Assembly: GCA_030641425.1 (NCBI GenBank)
Contig: DAOWHM010000048.1
Span: 1 to 7,283 of the forward strand
Source of the DNA: Candidatus Bathyarchaeota archaeon
GTDB lineage: Archaea > Thermoproteota > Bathyarchaeia > Bathyarchaeales > SOJC01
Length of the DNA: 7,283 nt
Direction: 5' to 3'
Positions 1 through 6,604 of the stretch are shown here, piece after piece. Every line of letters starts with the position of its first letter. The first letter of the stretch is position 1. The position numbers were made by a program, and so were the translations under genes. The notes under the pieces were generated by a model. It was not told the DNA's origin and did no database searches. It saw only the letters and a program-made list of their open reading frames with translations.

Positions 1-133
1 AGGAGAAATTAGAACCAAGCCCATTATGACACTCACCCTCGGATATGATCACAGAATAATAGATGGCGCACCAGCTGCACGATTCCTGAAGCGAGCTAAA
101 GAGGCAATTGAGCAAGCTAACAATTCAACTTAA
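1..133 (+). CDS. 2-oxoacid dehydrogenase E2 acyltransferase, C-terminal end (partial)
   Basis: This is the 3' end of a gene that begins outside the window; the first whole codon is at 2 and the stop TAA is at 131-133, leaving 43 residues. The visible peptide contains YDHRIIDGAPAARFL, the HRxxDG catalytic signature of the lipoamide acyltransferase (E2) core, in which the His and Asp act in acyl transfer from lipoyl-lysine to CoA. The preceding TKPIMTLTLG strand and the following amphipathic helix are the usual C-terminus of this fold, so the end is not truncated. E2 forms the core of pyruvate, branched-chain, 2-oxoglutarate or acetoin dehydrogenase complexes in the cytoplasm. Which substrate this one serves cannot be told from the C-terminus. 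The E1 and E3 genes, if linked, would lie to the left. It could also be a chloramphenicol-acetyltransferase-fold relative without a lipoyl domain; the missing N-terminal part would decide. Confidence 0.88.
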   Translation, partial: GEIRTKPIMTLTLGYDHRIIDGAPAARFLKRAKEAIEQANNST

Positions 134-261
134 GTAGCGTCACCTTTTGATTGGAGGACCCACGACCGGCTCCCACAAGTGTCCGCAGCAGTGCTTACCA
201 TACCATTCTATGGAAAAATCTTAATTGGACAACAGACTTCTCAAACCCAAAGGGCTGTTCT

Positions 262-1287
262 ATGAAAGCTGCCGTCTACTATAGTCTTGACAACATAATG
301 ATTGAGAACCTGCCAGTTCCTAAGATCGGACCCCAAGAGGTTCTGGTTCAGATGAAAGCCTGCGGAGTGTGTGGCTCCGACTTGATGGAATGGTATATCA
401 AGAATCGCGTACCTCTGGTGCTTGGGCATGAACCATCAGGCATAATAGTCAAAGTTGGCTCGAAAGTTAAGGGGTTTGAGGTGGGAGAGCATGTTTTCGC
501 ACATCATCACGTCGCATGTTTAACCTGTCGCTTCTGCCTTCAAGGCGCTTACACATTATGTGAACAGTTTTCAAAGACCCATTTAGAGCCTGGTGGCTTC
601 GCTGAGTACTTTAAGATTCCGAGGCTAAACCTCGAAATTGATACTCTGAAGATCCCATCTGACGTATCCTTCGAATCAGCAACCCTGATAGAACCCGTAG
701 GCTGTTGTCTTCGCGCCTTGAAAAAAGCTGAAGTTCAACCCTCAGATTCAGCTGTAGTTGTTGGCGCTGGACCTTCAGGATCCATTTTGACAATACTGTT
801 GCGGCTTTTCGGTGCAGCCCAAATTATTGTTTCGGATTTTATAGATTACAGACTGGAAGTAGCGAAAGATCTAGGAGCAGATCTGCTAGTCAACCCGGAA
901 AGAGAGAGTCTGATTGACGTGATCAAAAAAGCAACAGATGGCAGGGGTGCAGATATCGTGATTGTGACTGCTCCAACTGTAAATGGTTACCTGACTGGTT
1001 TGGAATTGTGCCGAAAAGGCGGAACCTTGTGCATCTTCGCGCCAACTCGACCTGAAGATTTTCTGCGATTAAGTCCCAACAAACTCTTCTTCTCAGAGAT
1101 TAAGTTGGTGCCCTCTTACTCAACATCCCACATAGAAACTAGAGTTGCCCTGAACTTAATTAAAACCAAAAGATTAGATACTAAAAGTCTGATCACCCAT
1201 ACATACCCTTTGGAAAGGACGTCAGAAGCTTTCAGAAAAGCTGCGCTGGACAAAGAATGTGTTAAGGTAGTTGTGTTAAATGATTGA
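262..1287 (+). CDS. zinc-dependent medium-chain alcohol/polyol dehydrogenase (MDR family), first of a tandem pair
   Basis: This predicted soluble NAD(P)-dependent oxidoreductase has 341 residues, the usual MDR length. The GroES-like N-domain holds the catalytic zinc ligands Cys37 (CGVCGSD), His56-Glu57 (GHEPSG) and Glu144 (IEPVG). The structural zinc site is complete: Cys86, Cys89, Cys92 and Cys100, spaced CX2CX2CX7C. The Rossmann domain shows GAGPSG at 168-173 and Asp192 at the end of the second strand, which favours NAD(H). I chose ATG 262 because MKAAVYYSLDN is the standard family N-terminus. The frame stays open up to a TTG at 151, but those 37 codons look like leader, not protein. AAAGGG at 249-254 may be a weak ribosome site. 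The stop lies inside the next gene. Sorbitol, threonine or butanediol dehydrogenase activity is possible; the substrate is unresolved. Confidence 0.9.
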   Translation: MKAAVYYSLDNIMIENLPVPKIGPQEVLVQMKACGVCGSDLMEWYIKNRVPLVLGHEPSGIIVKVGSKVKGFEVGEHVFAHHHVACLTCRFCLQGAYTLCEQFSKTHLEPGGFAEYFKIPRLNLEIDTLKIPSDVSFESATLIEPVGCCLRALKKAEVQPSDSAVVVGAGPSGSILTILLRLFGAAQIIVSDFIDYRLEVAKDLGADLLVNPERESLIDVIKKATDGRGADIVIVTAPTVNGYLTGLELCRKGGTLCIFAPTRPEDFLRLSPNKLFFSEIKLVPSYSTSHIETRVALNLIKTKRLDTKSLITHTYPLERTSEAFRKAALDKECVKVVVLND

Positions 1288-2323
1288 AGAAATAATGCAG
1301 GCTGCGATGTTATATGGAGTGAAGGATCTCCGAGTTGAGGAAGTTAAGAAACCGAAGATAGGTTCAGGAGAAGTACTAGTCAAGATTAAAGCAGCAACGA
1401 CTTGCGGTACAGATTTGAAGATACTGCAAAGAGGATACTTGGATAGAATCATTCGGGTGCCAACAGTTTTTGGGCATGAATGGGCTGGCGAAGTAGTTGA
1501 TGTTGGTGAAGGAGTAGTAGGTCTGGAAAAAGGGAATAGGATTAGAGCTGGAAACAGTGCGCCATGCTTAAGGTGTGAAATGTGCAGAAGAGGAAAGTAC
1601 AACTTGTGTGAGGACATGTTATGGCTTTGGGGCGCCTATGCGGAATACATCAGAGTTCCAGCACGAACAGTCCGTGTGAATGTACAACAGATTCCGCAAC
1701 ACGTCAGTTATGAAGAAGCCGCAATCGCTGAACCTCTTGCTTGCGTTCTCCATGGCGCGGATAGAGCAGGCATAAGACTGGGAGATACCGTGGCAATAAT
1801 TGGCGCCGGACCCATAGGTCTCCTCCATCTCATCACTGCAAAAAAACTTGGCGCCGCGAGGGTAATCATAAGCGATCTGGTTGAGGAGAGATTGGCTTTT
1901 GCCCGAAAACTTGGAGCTGATGGGACAATACATGCCAAACACGAAGACAATGTAGAGGCAGTGAAGCGTATGACAAATGGATACGGTGCAGACGTGGTAG
2001 TTGAAGCAATAGGTCTACCAGTCACATGGGAACAAGCCTTAAGAATGGTCCGAAAGGGTGGAATGGTGCTCGAGTTTGGAGGTTGCCCACCTGGAACGAC
2101 GTTTGCTTTAAGTACAGAGTTGATTCACTATGGTGAAATCACAGTACGAGCCGCTTTTCATGCAACGCCGTCATACTTCAGGAAGGCGATGGGTCTGATA
2201 GCATCAGGAACATTGAATGTTAAGCAAATTATTACGCGTCGTATGCCTTTGAAGGAAATTTCGAAAGCATTCGATATCCTAGAGAATTCAAAGTCTGACC
2301 TGAAAATCGCTATAATTCCCTAA
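1280..2323 (+). CDS. zinc-dependent medium-chain alcohol/polyol dehydrogenase (MDR family), second of a tandem pair
   Basis: This is a 347-residue paralogue of the gene before it. Catalytic zinc ligands are Cys42 (CGTD), His66-Glu67 (GHEWAG) and Glu151 (AEPLAC). Structural zinc ligands are Cys96, Cys99, Cys102 and Cys110 (CX2CX2CX7C). The dinucleotide site is GAGPIG at 175-180, with Asp199 ending the second strand, which suggests NAD(H). The C-terminal part closes the catalytic fold normally. ATG 1280 overlaps the upstream stop by 8 bp, with AAGGTAG at 1265-1271 as a possible ribosome site. ATG 1295 would give MQAAMLYGVKDL, which fits the family N-terminus better and lies just after the upstream stop. 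Either start implies coupled translation with the first dehydrogenase. The two may act on successive or stereoisomeric substrates or form a mixed oligomer, but that is inference. The substrate is not identifiable from the sequence. Confidence 0.9.
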   Translation: MIEEIMQAAMLYGVKDLRVEEVKKPKIGSGEVLVKIKAATTCGTDLKILQRGYLDRIIRVPTVFGHEWAGEVVDVGEGVVGLEKGNRIRAGNSAPCLRCEMCRRGKYNLCEDMLWLWGAYAEYIRVPARTVRVNVQQIPQHVSYEEAAIAEPLACVLHGADRAGIRLGDTVAIIGAGPIGLLHLITAKKLGAARVIISDLVEERLAFARKLGADGTIHAKHEDNVEAVKRMTNGYGADVVVEAIGLPVTWEQALRMVRKGGMVLEFGGCPPGTTFALSTELIHYGEITVRAAFHATPSYFRKAMGLIASGTLNVKQIITRRMPLKEISKAFDILENSKSDLKIAIIP

Positions 2324-2383
2324 CTATCAGAATATGAAAATTCTTTATGAACTATAGAATTCTGAGGAAGCTCTCTGTGTCGC

Positions 2384-2398
2384 AAAAGGGTTTAAATG
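2384..2398 (+). promoter_or_regulatory. archaeal promoter (BRE + TATA box) of pyrG
   Basis: AAAAGGG followed by TTTAAATG (TATA box at 2391-2398) matches the archaeal BRE plus TATA arrangement bound by TFB and TBP. Counting the usual 25-27 nt from the TATA centre puts transcription start near 2418-2422. That lies downstream of ATG 2412 and about 20 nt before ATG 2442, so it also supports 2442 as the pyrG start. The site sits in the 118-bp gap after the dehydrogenase pair, so pyrG is probably transcribed independently. Confidence 0.6.
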
Positions 2399-2426
2399 CA
2401 GAGTACAGCGTATGCATCTGTTATTA

Positions 2427-2438
2427 CTGGGGCCCCAG
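2427..2438. repeat. perfect 12-bp palindrome in the pyrG leader
   Basis: CTGGGGCCCCAG is fully self-complementary and ends 3 nt before the pyrG start codon, inside the short leader predicted from the TATA box. As RNA it can form a 4-bp stem (CUGG/CCAG) closed by GGCC. The GGGG half, about 9 nt before the ATG, is the only ribosome-site-like stretch nearby, so pairing could hide it. As DNA it could be an operator. The symmetry is read directly from the sequence; any function is inference. Confidence 0.5.
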
Positions 2439-2441
2439 AGC

Positions 2442-4073
2442 ATGGCAAAATTCGTCTTTGTCACAGGCGGCGTCCTTTCTTCAGTAGGCAAAGGCATCAT
2501 CACATCTTCAATCGGGAAGATGCTTCAAACAAGGGGAGTAAGAGTCACAGCAATTAAAGTAGACCCCTACGTAAACGTCGATGCCGGCACTATGAATCCA
2601 TATATGCATGGCGAAGTCTATGTTACCATGGATGGTGGAGAAACCGATCTCGATTTGGGATGGTACGAAAGGTTTCTAGATCTAAACTTGACCATGAACA
2701 GCAACATCACAACAGGCATGGTCTATCAGACTGTAATCGAGAAAGAACGGAATGGGGATTACCTCGGGCATTGTGTCCAGATCGTACCCCATGTGACGAA
2801 TGAGATTAAAAGGCGTATTCGACATGTGGCTGGAGAGTCCAAGGTCGATGTTGTTTTAACGGAATGCGGGGGAACTGTGGGTGACATAGAAGGCCTGCCT
2901 TTCCTAGAAGCAATTAGGCAGATGCGATTGGAAGAAGGCTTTGAAAATACACTCTATGTACATGTGGCATTAGTTCCAATATTGGATGTCACGGGCGAAA
3001 TGAAGACGAAACCACTCCAGCACAGCGTAAACGAGCTTCGCCGAATCGGAATACAGCCAGACACGATTGTTGCCAGATCTCGAAAGATGATCGAAGATGA
3101 AGCACGTCGCAAGATTGCCCTCTTCGGCACTATACCAGAAAATGCTGTATTCTGCTCCTACAATGTTAAAACCATATACGAAGTGCCTTTAAACTTGGAC
3201 AAACAAGGAATGGGCGCATTCATCGTGGACCGCCTACAAGTTCAGGGGCAAGAACCTGAATGGTCCAAATGGAAGAGTTTTGTTGAAACTGTTTTGAAAC
3301 CTCGTCACTCAATAAAGATATTATTAGTCGGCAAGTATGCGGGTTTGACAGACAGTTATGTAAGTATGAGTGAAGCCTTCAGGCATGCAGGTGCAAAGTG
3401 CCAAACCGAAGTGGCAGTAAACTATGTTGAGTCGGAGAGATTTGAGAAGCATCCCGAAGAACTTGAAACTCTCAGGGACTATGATGGAATATTCGTCCCT
3501 TATGGATTCGGCCCAAGAGGTTCTTCAGGCAAGATTGTGGCGATTCAATATGCCAGAGAGAATGATATACCCTTTCTGGGAATTTGCTATGGCTTCCAAC
3601 TCGCAGTTGTTGAATTTGCTAGGAATGTGTGCCGACTAGAGAGCGCTGACAGCACTGAAATCAATCCGTCAACTTCATTTCCAGTAATCGATCTAATGCC
3701 AGAGCAACATAAAGTAAAGGTTAAAGGAGCTACAATGCGCCTTGGCTCCCACAAGATACTGGTTAAACGGGGAACGTTGGCTCATTCTTTATACAAGTCT
3801 GAGGAGATTATTGAACGTCACCGCCACAGATTTGAAGTGAATCCCACGTACATCTCTACCTTGGAAAAAGGCGGCTTAGTCTTTTCAGGCAGGAGCATTG
3901 ATGGCAAAAGAATGGAGGTCTTGGAACTGCCGGGGAAAATCTTTTTTCTTGCATCCCAATATCACGGAGAATTTAGAAGTCGCCCAGGCAAACCTGATCC
4001 TGAATACTACGGATTTGTGAAAGCTTGTCTAGACAGGAAACTGGGTGAATCAAGGTTACGACTTAATAGTTGA
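2442..4073 (+). CDS. pyrG: CTP synthase (glutamine hydrolysing)
   Basis: The enzyme makes CTP from UTP, ATP and glutamine, the last step of de novo pyrimidine nucleotide synthesis. The 543 residues match the family (E. coli 545). The synthetase domain (about 1-270) shows [11 protein letters not shown] at 8-18 with the ATP-binding Lys17, [12 protein letters not shown] at 39-50, ETDLDLG with Asp71, and [12 protein letters not shown] at 140-151 with Glu141. The glutamine amidotransferase domain (about 292-530) keeps the triad Cys382 (GICYG), His508 and Glu510. ATG 2442 gives the standard [10 protein letters not shown] start; the in-frame ATG at 2412 adds ten unconserved residues and lies upstream of the predicted transcription start. 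Oddities: [11 protein letters not shown] at 353-363 replaces the usual PGGFGxRGxEG, and HGEF replaces HPEF at the catalytic His. Function is secure; regulation by GTP may differ. Confidence 0.97.
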   Translation: MAKFVFVTGGVLSSVGKGIITSSIGKMLQTRGVRVTAIKVDPYVNVDAGTMNPYMHGEVYVTMDGGETDLDLGWYERFLDLNLTMNSNITTGMVYQTVIEKERNGDYLGHCVQIVPHVTNEIKRRIRHVAGESKVDVVLTECGGTVGDIEGLPFLEAIRQMRLEEGFENTLYVHVALVPILDVTGEMKTKPLQHSVNELRRIGIQPDTIVARSRKMIEDEARRKIALFGTIPENAVFCSYNVKTIYEVPLNLDKQGMGAFIVDRLQVQGQEPEWSKWKSFVETVLKPRHSIKILLVGKYAGLTDSYVSMSEAFRHAGAKCQTEVAVNYVESERFEKHPEELETLRDYDGIFVPYGFGPRGSSGKIVAIQYARENDIPFLGICYGFQLAVVEFARNVCRLESADSTEINPSTSFPVIDLMPEQHKVKVKGATMRLGSHKILVKRGTLAHSLYKSEEIIERHRHRFEVNPTYISTLEKGGLVFSGRSIDGKRMEVLELPGKIFFLASQYHGEFRSRPGKPDPEYYGFVKACLDRKLGESRLRLNS

Positions 4074-4102
4074 AGATGACAAAAGAGAGCACTTGACAAA
4101 TG

Positions 4103-4108
4103 ATATAT
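4103..4108 (+). promoter_or_regulatory. candidate TATA box of the flippase-like gene
   Basis: ATATAT preceded by ACAAATG resembles an archaeal TATA box with an A-rich BRE. It predicts a transcript start near 4130-4134 and a leader of about 20 nt before GTG 4154, the same geometry as the pyrG promoter. AT-rich hexamers occur often by chance, so this is tentative. Confidence 0.35.
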
Positions 4109-4109
4109 G

Positions 4110-4135
4110 AAGGGATATGCCTTTCTCCCTTTTCA
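4110..4135 (+). terminator. possible pyrG terminator (weak hairpin with pyrimidine tract)
   Basis: AAGGG (4110-4114) can pair with CCCTT (4127-4131), or AAGG (4110-4113) with CCTT (4120-4123), about 37 nt after the pyrG stop. The region is pyrimidine-rich and ends in TTTTC, which could help archaeal RNA polymerase release. The stem is short and overlaps the candidate promoter of the next gene, so this is a weak call. Confidence 0.28.
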
Positions 4136-4153
4136 AGTTGGATGCGTTGCTAA

Positions 4154-5251
4154 GTGAGCGAGAAACGTAAATTTCTACTGAGAACCGTTCCCTTATTAGT
4201 TGTAGGTCTTCTACTGTTCCTTCTCTACCTCGTAATATTTGTTGATATTCCTGAAATGATAAACGTGATTCAACAAGTTGACCTTTTTATTTATTCTCTA
4301 GCAGCTGTAGCTCTACTGTCCGATACTGCATTATTCGCTCTTGCTTGGCAGTATCTTCTAATTCCATTATCTGTGAAAGTTCCCATGAAGAAGACGTTTT
4401 TATACGTGTGGATTGGTGTTTTTACAGATCTTCTGATTCCTGCTGAATCTGTAAGTGGCGACATCGTTAAAGTATATCTTATGTCAAAAGAGCCAAATGT
4501 GAATCCTGGAAAAGTTGCTGCTTCTCTTGTCGGTCTACGAATTCTAGCCGCAATAACCACCGTAGCCACTCTTTCCATTAGCTTTTTAGTGCTGTTAATG
4601 TTGGACTACTCAATCTCCGGCGTTATGGTTCAAATCCTATTTGCAGTTACTGTGATGAGTGCCTTAGCTTTCGTATTGTTAGTTGTTTTCTGCTTCAAGG
4701 AGAGTTGGACAGAGCGGTTCATCTATTCTTTGATGAATTTTATCGAATGGATTTCAAGAGGGCGTCTCAAATTGGGACACTTCCAAACCAAAATAAGCGA
4801 CGGGTTGAAAGTCTTCTATCAGTCATTGAGGATTTTTAGTTCCAAACCAATCCGGCTGATTCCTCCGATTATATTATATGTTTCTGCATGGTCGATCAGC
4901 ACCGGGATTGTTTTCATAGTCTTTACCGCAGTTGGATACTCAGATCCAGGGGGGCCATTTATTCTCTTACTGAAGACAGTAGTTGTTTACACACTATTAA
5001 TGGCAATAAAGTCTGTCCCCATCGGTATACCTGCAGAGGTTGGGATTCCCGAGATTTTTATGACTATGTCATTCATCCTTTTCGGAATTCCAGAGGAGAT
5101 CAGTGCAGCAGTTACTGTGCTCACAAGAATTTTAACTATGTGGCTGAGATTCTTAATTGGCTTTGTCGCTGTTCAATGGCTTGGAATCAAAAACTTCATA
5201 GGAAGTGAAAACATTGTCAAGGCGAAGGACAAGATACGAGATATACGCTGA
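4154..5251 (+). CDS. UPF0104 / flippase-like (LPG-synthase transmembrane domain) integral membrane protein
   Basis: This is a 365-residue polytopic membrane protein with about eight hydrophobic segments, roughly at residues 11-30, 44-70, 82-96, 128-150, 157-181, 235-260, 268-289 and 325-345. The order and length fit the lysylphosphatidylglycerol-synthase-TM / UPF0104 family. Family-like landmarks are the polar segment IPAESVSGDIVKVYLM at 95-110, after the third helix, and IPAEVGIPE at 292-300, near the last helices. Members are thought to move lipids or lipid-linked sugars across the membrane, but most archaeal ones are uncharacterised. The start is GTG 4154, directly after an in-frame TAA at 4151-4153, so no longer start in this frame is possible. 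GGATG at 4140-4144 is a weak ribosome site. Its last 47 bp overlap the next gene, which suggests co-expression. The exact substrate is unknown. Confidence 0.82.
   Translation: MSEKRKFLLRTVPLLVVGLLLFLLYLVIFVDIPEMINVIQQVDLFIYSLAAVALLSDTALFALAWQYLLIPLSVKVPMKKTFLYVWIGVFTDLLIPAESVSGDIVKVYLMSKEPNVNPGKVAASLVGLRILAAITTVATLSISFLVLLMLDYSISGVMVQILFAVTVMSALAFVLLVVFCFKESWTERFIYSLMNFIEWISRGRLKLGHFQTKISDGLKVFYQSLRIFSSKPIRLIPPIILYVSAWSISTGIVFIVFTAVGYSDPGGPFILLLKTVVVYTLLMAIKSVPIGIPAEVGIPEIFMTMSFILFGIPEEISAAVTVLTRILTMWLRFLIGFVAVQWLGIKNFIGSENIVKAKDKIRDIR
5201..5208 (+). promoter_or_regulatory. ribosome binding site-like GGAAGTGA inside the overlap
   Basis: GGAAGTGA differs by one base from GGAGGTGA, the full complement of the archaeal 16S rRNA tail. 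It lies 5 nt before TTG 5214 and overlaps GTG 5205. If used as a ribosome site it favours TTG 5214 as the start of the winged-helix gene, giving 447 instead of 450 residues. It sits within the flippase coding sequence. Confidence 0.4.
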
Positions 5252-6557
5252 TCTGATAGGCATCGTTGCGAGAAAAGGCTTCTGTCGTGTGACTAGAGCA
5301 TCCTATGGAGCAAACCTGCCAGTTGACCGAGCAAAAAAGTCACTTGGTTTCTTAGCTTCAAGAGGATTCCTCAAAGAAGAAGACCGCGGAGACTCCAAAA
5401 TTTACAAGATCACCAAGCGCGGTCTGGAATATTTGGAATCCTTCAAACAGATGCGGCGACTCTTTGCAGCATTGGATGAAGAGACGACAACTCCCGAAGA
5501 AGCTAAAGCTCTGCCTCATATTCAGACGAAATTAATTTTGGGCACTAGAGAAGCAAAGATCAACGAAGATGTTAACGTAGAAATCGAGCTTCACAACGCA
5601 GGAAAATCAGCAGCATCACTCATAAGAATCGAAGATATCGTGCCGCAAGGCTTCGAATTGGTAACCTCACCTAACTTCGCTAGTGTCCAAGGTTCAACTC
5701 TTTATTTGAACAGAAAAGAACTCGCCTCATCAAGAACCCAAAAAATCAGATTGACCATAAAATCCTCAATCGATGGCGTCTTTACATTGAAACCAAGAAT
5801 CGTGTACGTTAACAGTGCTGGTCGCCAGAGCTACTCAGAAGTAAAACCAATGGAAATAAGCATCCTGCCCACTGCAGTTGCAGACCGTATTAGCACTGGG
5901 TTCAAAGACCTCGATAACCTGCTTCTTGGAGGAATTCCAGAGAACTATGCAATAATTCTAACGTCGACAGCATGTGACGAGAAGGATCTATTAATAAAAA
6001 AGTTTCTTGAAGCAGGGACAACCAACGAGCAGATTACATTCTATGTTACGGCAGAGTTAATGGGAGCAAAGAACTTTGCGGAGATGCATCAAACAAGCTT
6101 CTACTTATTCGCTTGCAACCCTCAAGCGGAAACCGTGATAAAGAGTTCGCCGAATGTGTCAAAACTAAAAGGAGTGGAAAATCTAACCGACATTAATATC
6201 GCTTTGACTTCAACACTTCGTAGACTCCATAGCGCAATAGCGGCTCCAAGACGAGCCTGTATAGAGATAATCTCAGATGTCTTATTGCAGCATCACGCTG
6301 TTCAAACCAGAAGATGGCTGACCGGGCTCTTACCTGAATTGAAGTCGGAAGGCTTCACTATACTAATGGTGATAAATCCCCAAATGCATTCTCCAGAAGA
6401 AGTACAAGCCATCTTAGGACTCTTCGAGGGAGAGATGAACATCTACGAAAAAGAAAGCGAAGGAGGATCACGAAAGTATCTGAGGATCAAAAAGATGTAC
6501 AATCAAAGATATCTTGAAAATGAGATGCTTCTAAGAAAGGAAAAATTACTAGACTAA
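5205..6557 (+). CDS. winged-helix / Ig-like / degenerate KaiC-like fusion protein
   Basis: I read three regions in these 450 residues. Residues 5-85 are an archaeal winged helix of the SSO10a/HTH_45 kind (RRRTRYEIYADL, then SLGFLASRGFL and YKITKRGLEYLE), probably DNA binding. Residues about 108-220 look like a beta-sandwich of the DUF11/CARDB type (NVEIELHNAGKSAASL, then VPQGFEL). Residues about 228-435 follow the KaiC/RecA layout: STGFKDLDNLLLGGIP, a Walker A position, a Walker B position and a closing RKYLRIKKMYNQR. The Walker A slot reads TSTACDEKDLL: Lys260 remains, but the glycines and the following Thr/Ser are gone. The Walker B slot has Glu354 in place of Asp. It is therefore probably not an active ATPase. 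No signal peptide or membrane segment is seen. The start is GTG 5205, or TTG 5214. The 47-bp overlap ties it to the membrane gene. Target and ligand are unknown. Confidence 0.85.
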   Translation: MKTLSRRRTRYEIYADLIGIVARKGFCRVTRASYGANLPVDRAKKSLGFLASRGFLKEEDRGDSKIYKITKRGLEYLESFKQMRRLFAALDEETTTPEEAKALPHIQTKLILGTREAKINEDVNVEIELHNAGKSAASLIRIEDIVPQGFELVTSPNFASVQGSTLYLNRKELASSRTQKIRLTIKSSIDGVFTLKPRIVYVNSAGRQSYSEVKPMEISILPTAVADRISTGFKDLDNLLLGGIPENYAIILTSTACDEKDLLIKKFLEAGTTNEQITFYVTAELMGAKNFAEMHQTSFYLFACNPQAETVIKSSPNVSKLKGVENLTDINIALTSTLRRLHSAIAAPRRACIEIISDVLLQHHAVQTRRWLTGLLPELKSEGFTILMVINPQMHSPEEVQAILGLFEGEMNIYEKESEGGSRKYLRIKKMYNQRYLENEMLLRKEKLLD

Positions 6558-6565
6558 CTGGAAGA

Positions 6566-6602
6566 AATAAAAAATAAGGAAACACAGCTTCTGAAGTCTG
6601 TG
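6566..6602 (-). terminator. intrinsic-type terminator of the minus-strand KaiC-like gene
   Basis: Just after the minus-strand stop codon, CACAG (6598-6602 read on the minus strand) and the facing CTGTG (6583-6587), extended by CTT/AAG, form an 8-bp stem with one bulged base and a 3-nt loop. Reading on along the minus strand, the hairpin is followed by TTTCCTTATTTTTTATTT, a U-rich run. This is the expected order for termination of the minus-strand transcript. On the plus strand the A-rich side comes first, so it does not serve the other gene in the same way. Confidence 0.55.
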
Positions 6603-6604
6603 GA

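Noticed and set aside
212..226. Possible promoter GAAAAATCTTAAT before the first dehydrogenase.
   Set aside because: The TATA match is poor, and the gene could equally be read through from the E2 gene; not strong enough to annotate.
151..261. TTG 151 as the start of the first dehydrogenase, adding 37 residues, with GGAGG at 153-157.
   Set aside because: The extra residues resemble nothing in the MDR family, whose members begin at MKAAV. The GGAGG lies downstream of the TTG, so it cannot serve it.
1276..2025. Several antisense open frames across the second dehydrogenase.
   Set aside because: They lie opposite a fully conserved MDR gene, have no start signals and show Ser/Pro-rich composition typical of antisense shadows.
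2327..2365. Inverted repeat TCAGAAT / ATTCTGA and the internal palindrome AGAATTCT after the second dehydrogenase, considered as a terminator.
   Set aside because: Stems are AT-rich, the loop is 25 nt and no T run follows; easily chance.
2412..2441. ATG 2412 as the pyrG start.
   Set aside because: It lies between the TATA box and the predicted transcription start, and the ten added residues are not part of the conserved PyrG N-terminus.
4100..4153. Seventeen-codon frame (MIYEGICLSPFSSWMRC) ending directly before GTG 4154, a possible leader peptide.
   Set aside because: It has no ribosome site, it begins upstream of the transcript start predicted from the candidate TATA box, and short frames like this are common by chance.
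4888..5208. Open frame of 106 codons inside the flippase-like gene.
   Set aside because: It is a plus-one shadow of a clear membrane-protein frame; Cys/Arg-rich with no recognisable domain.
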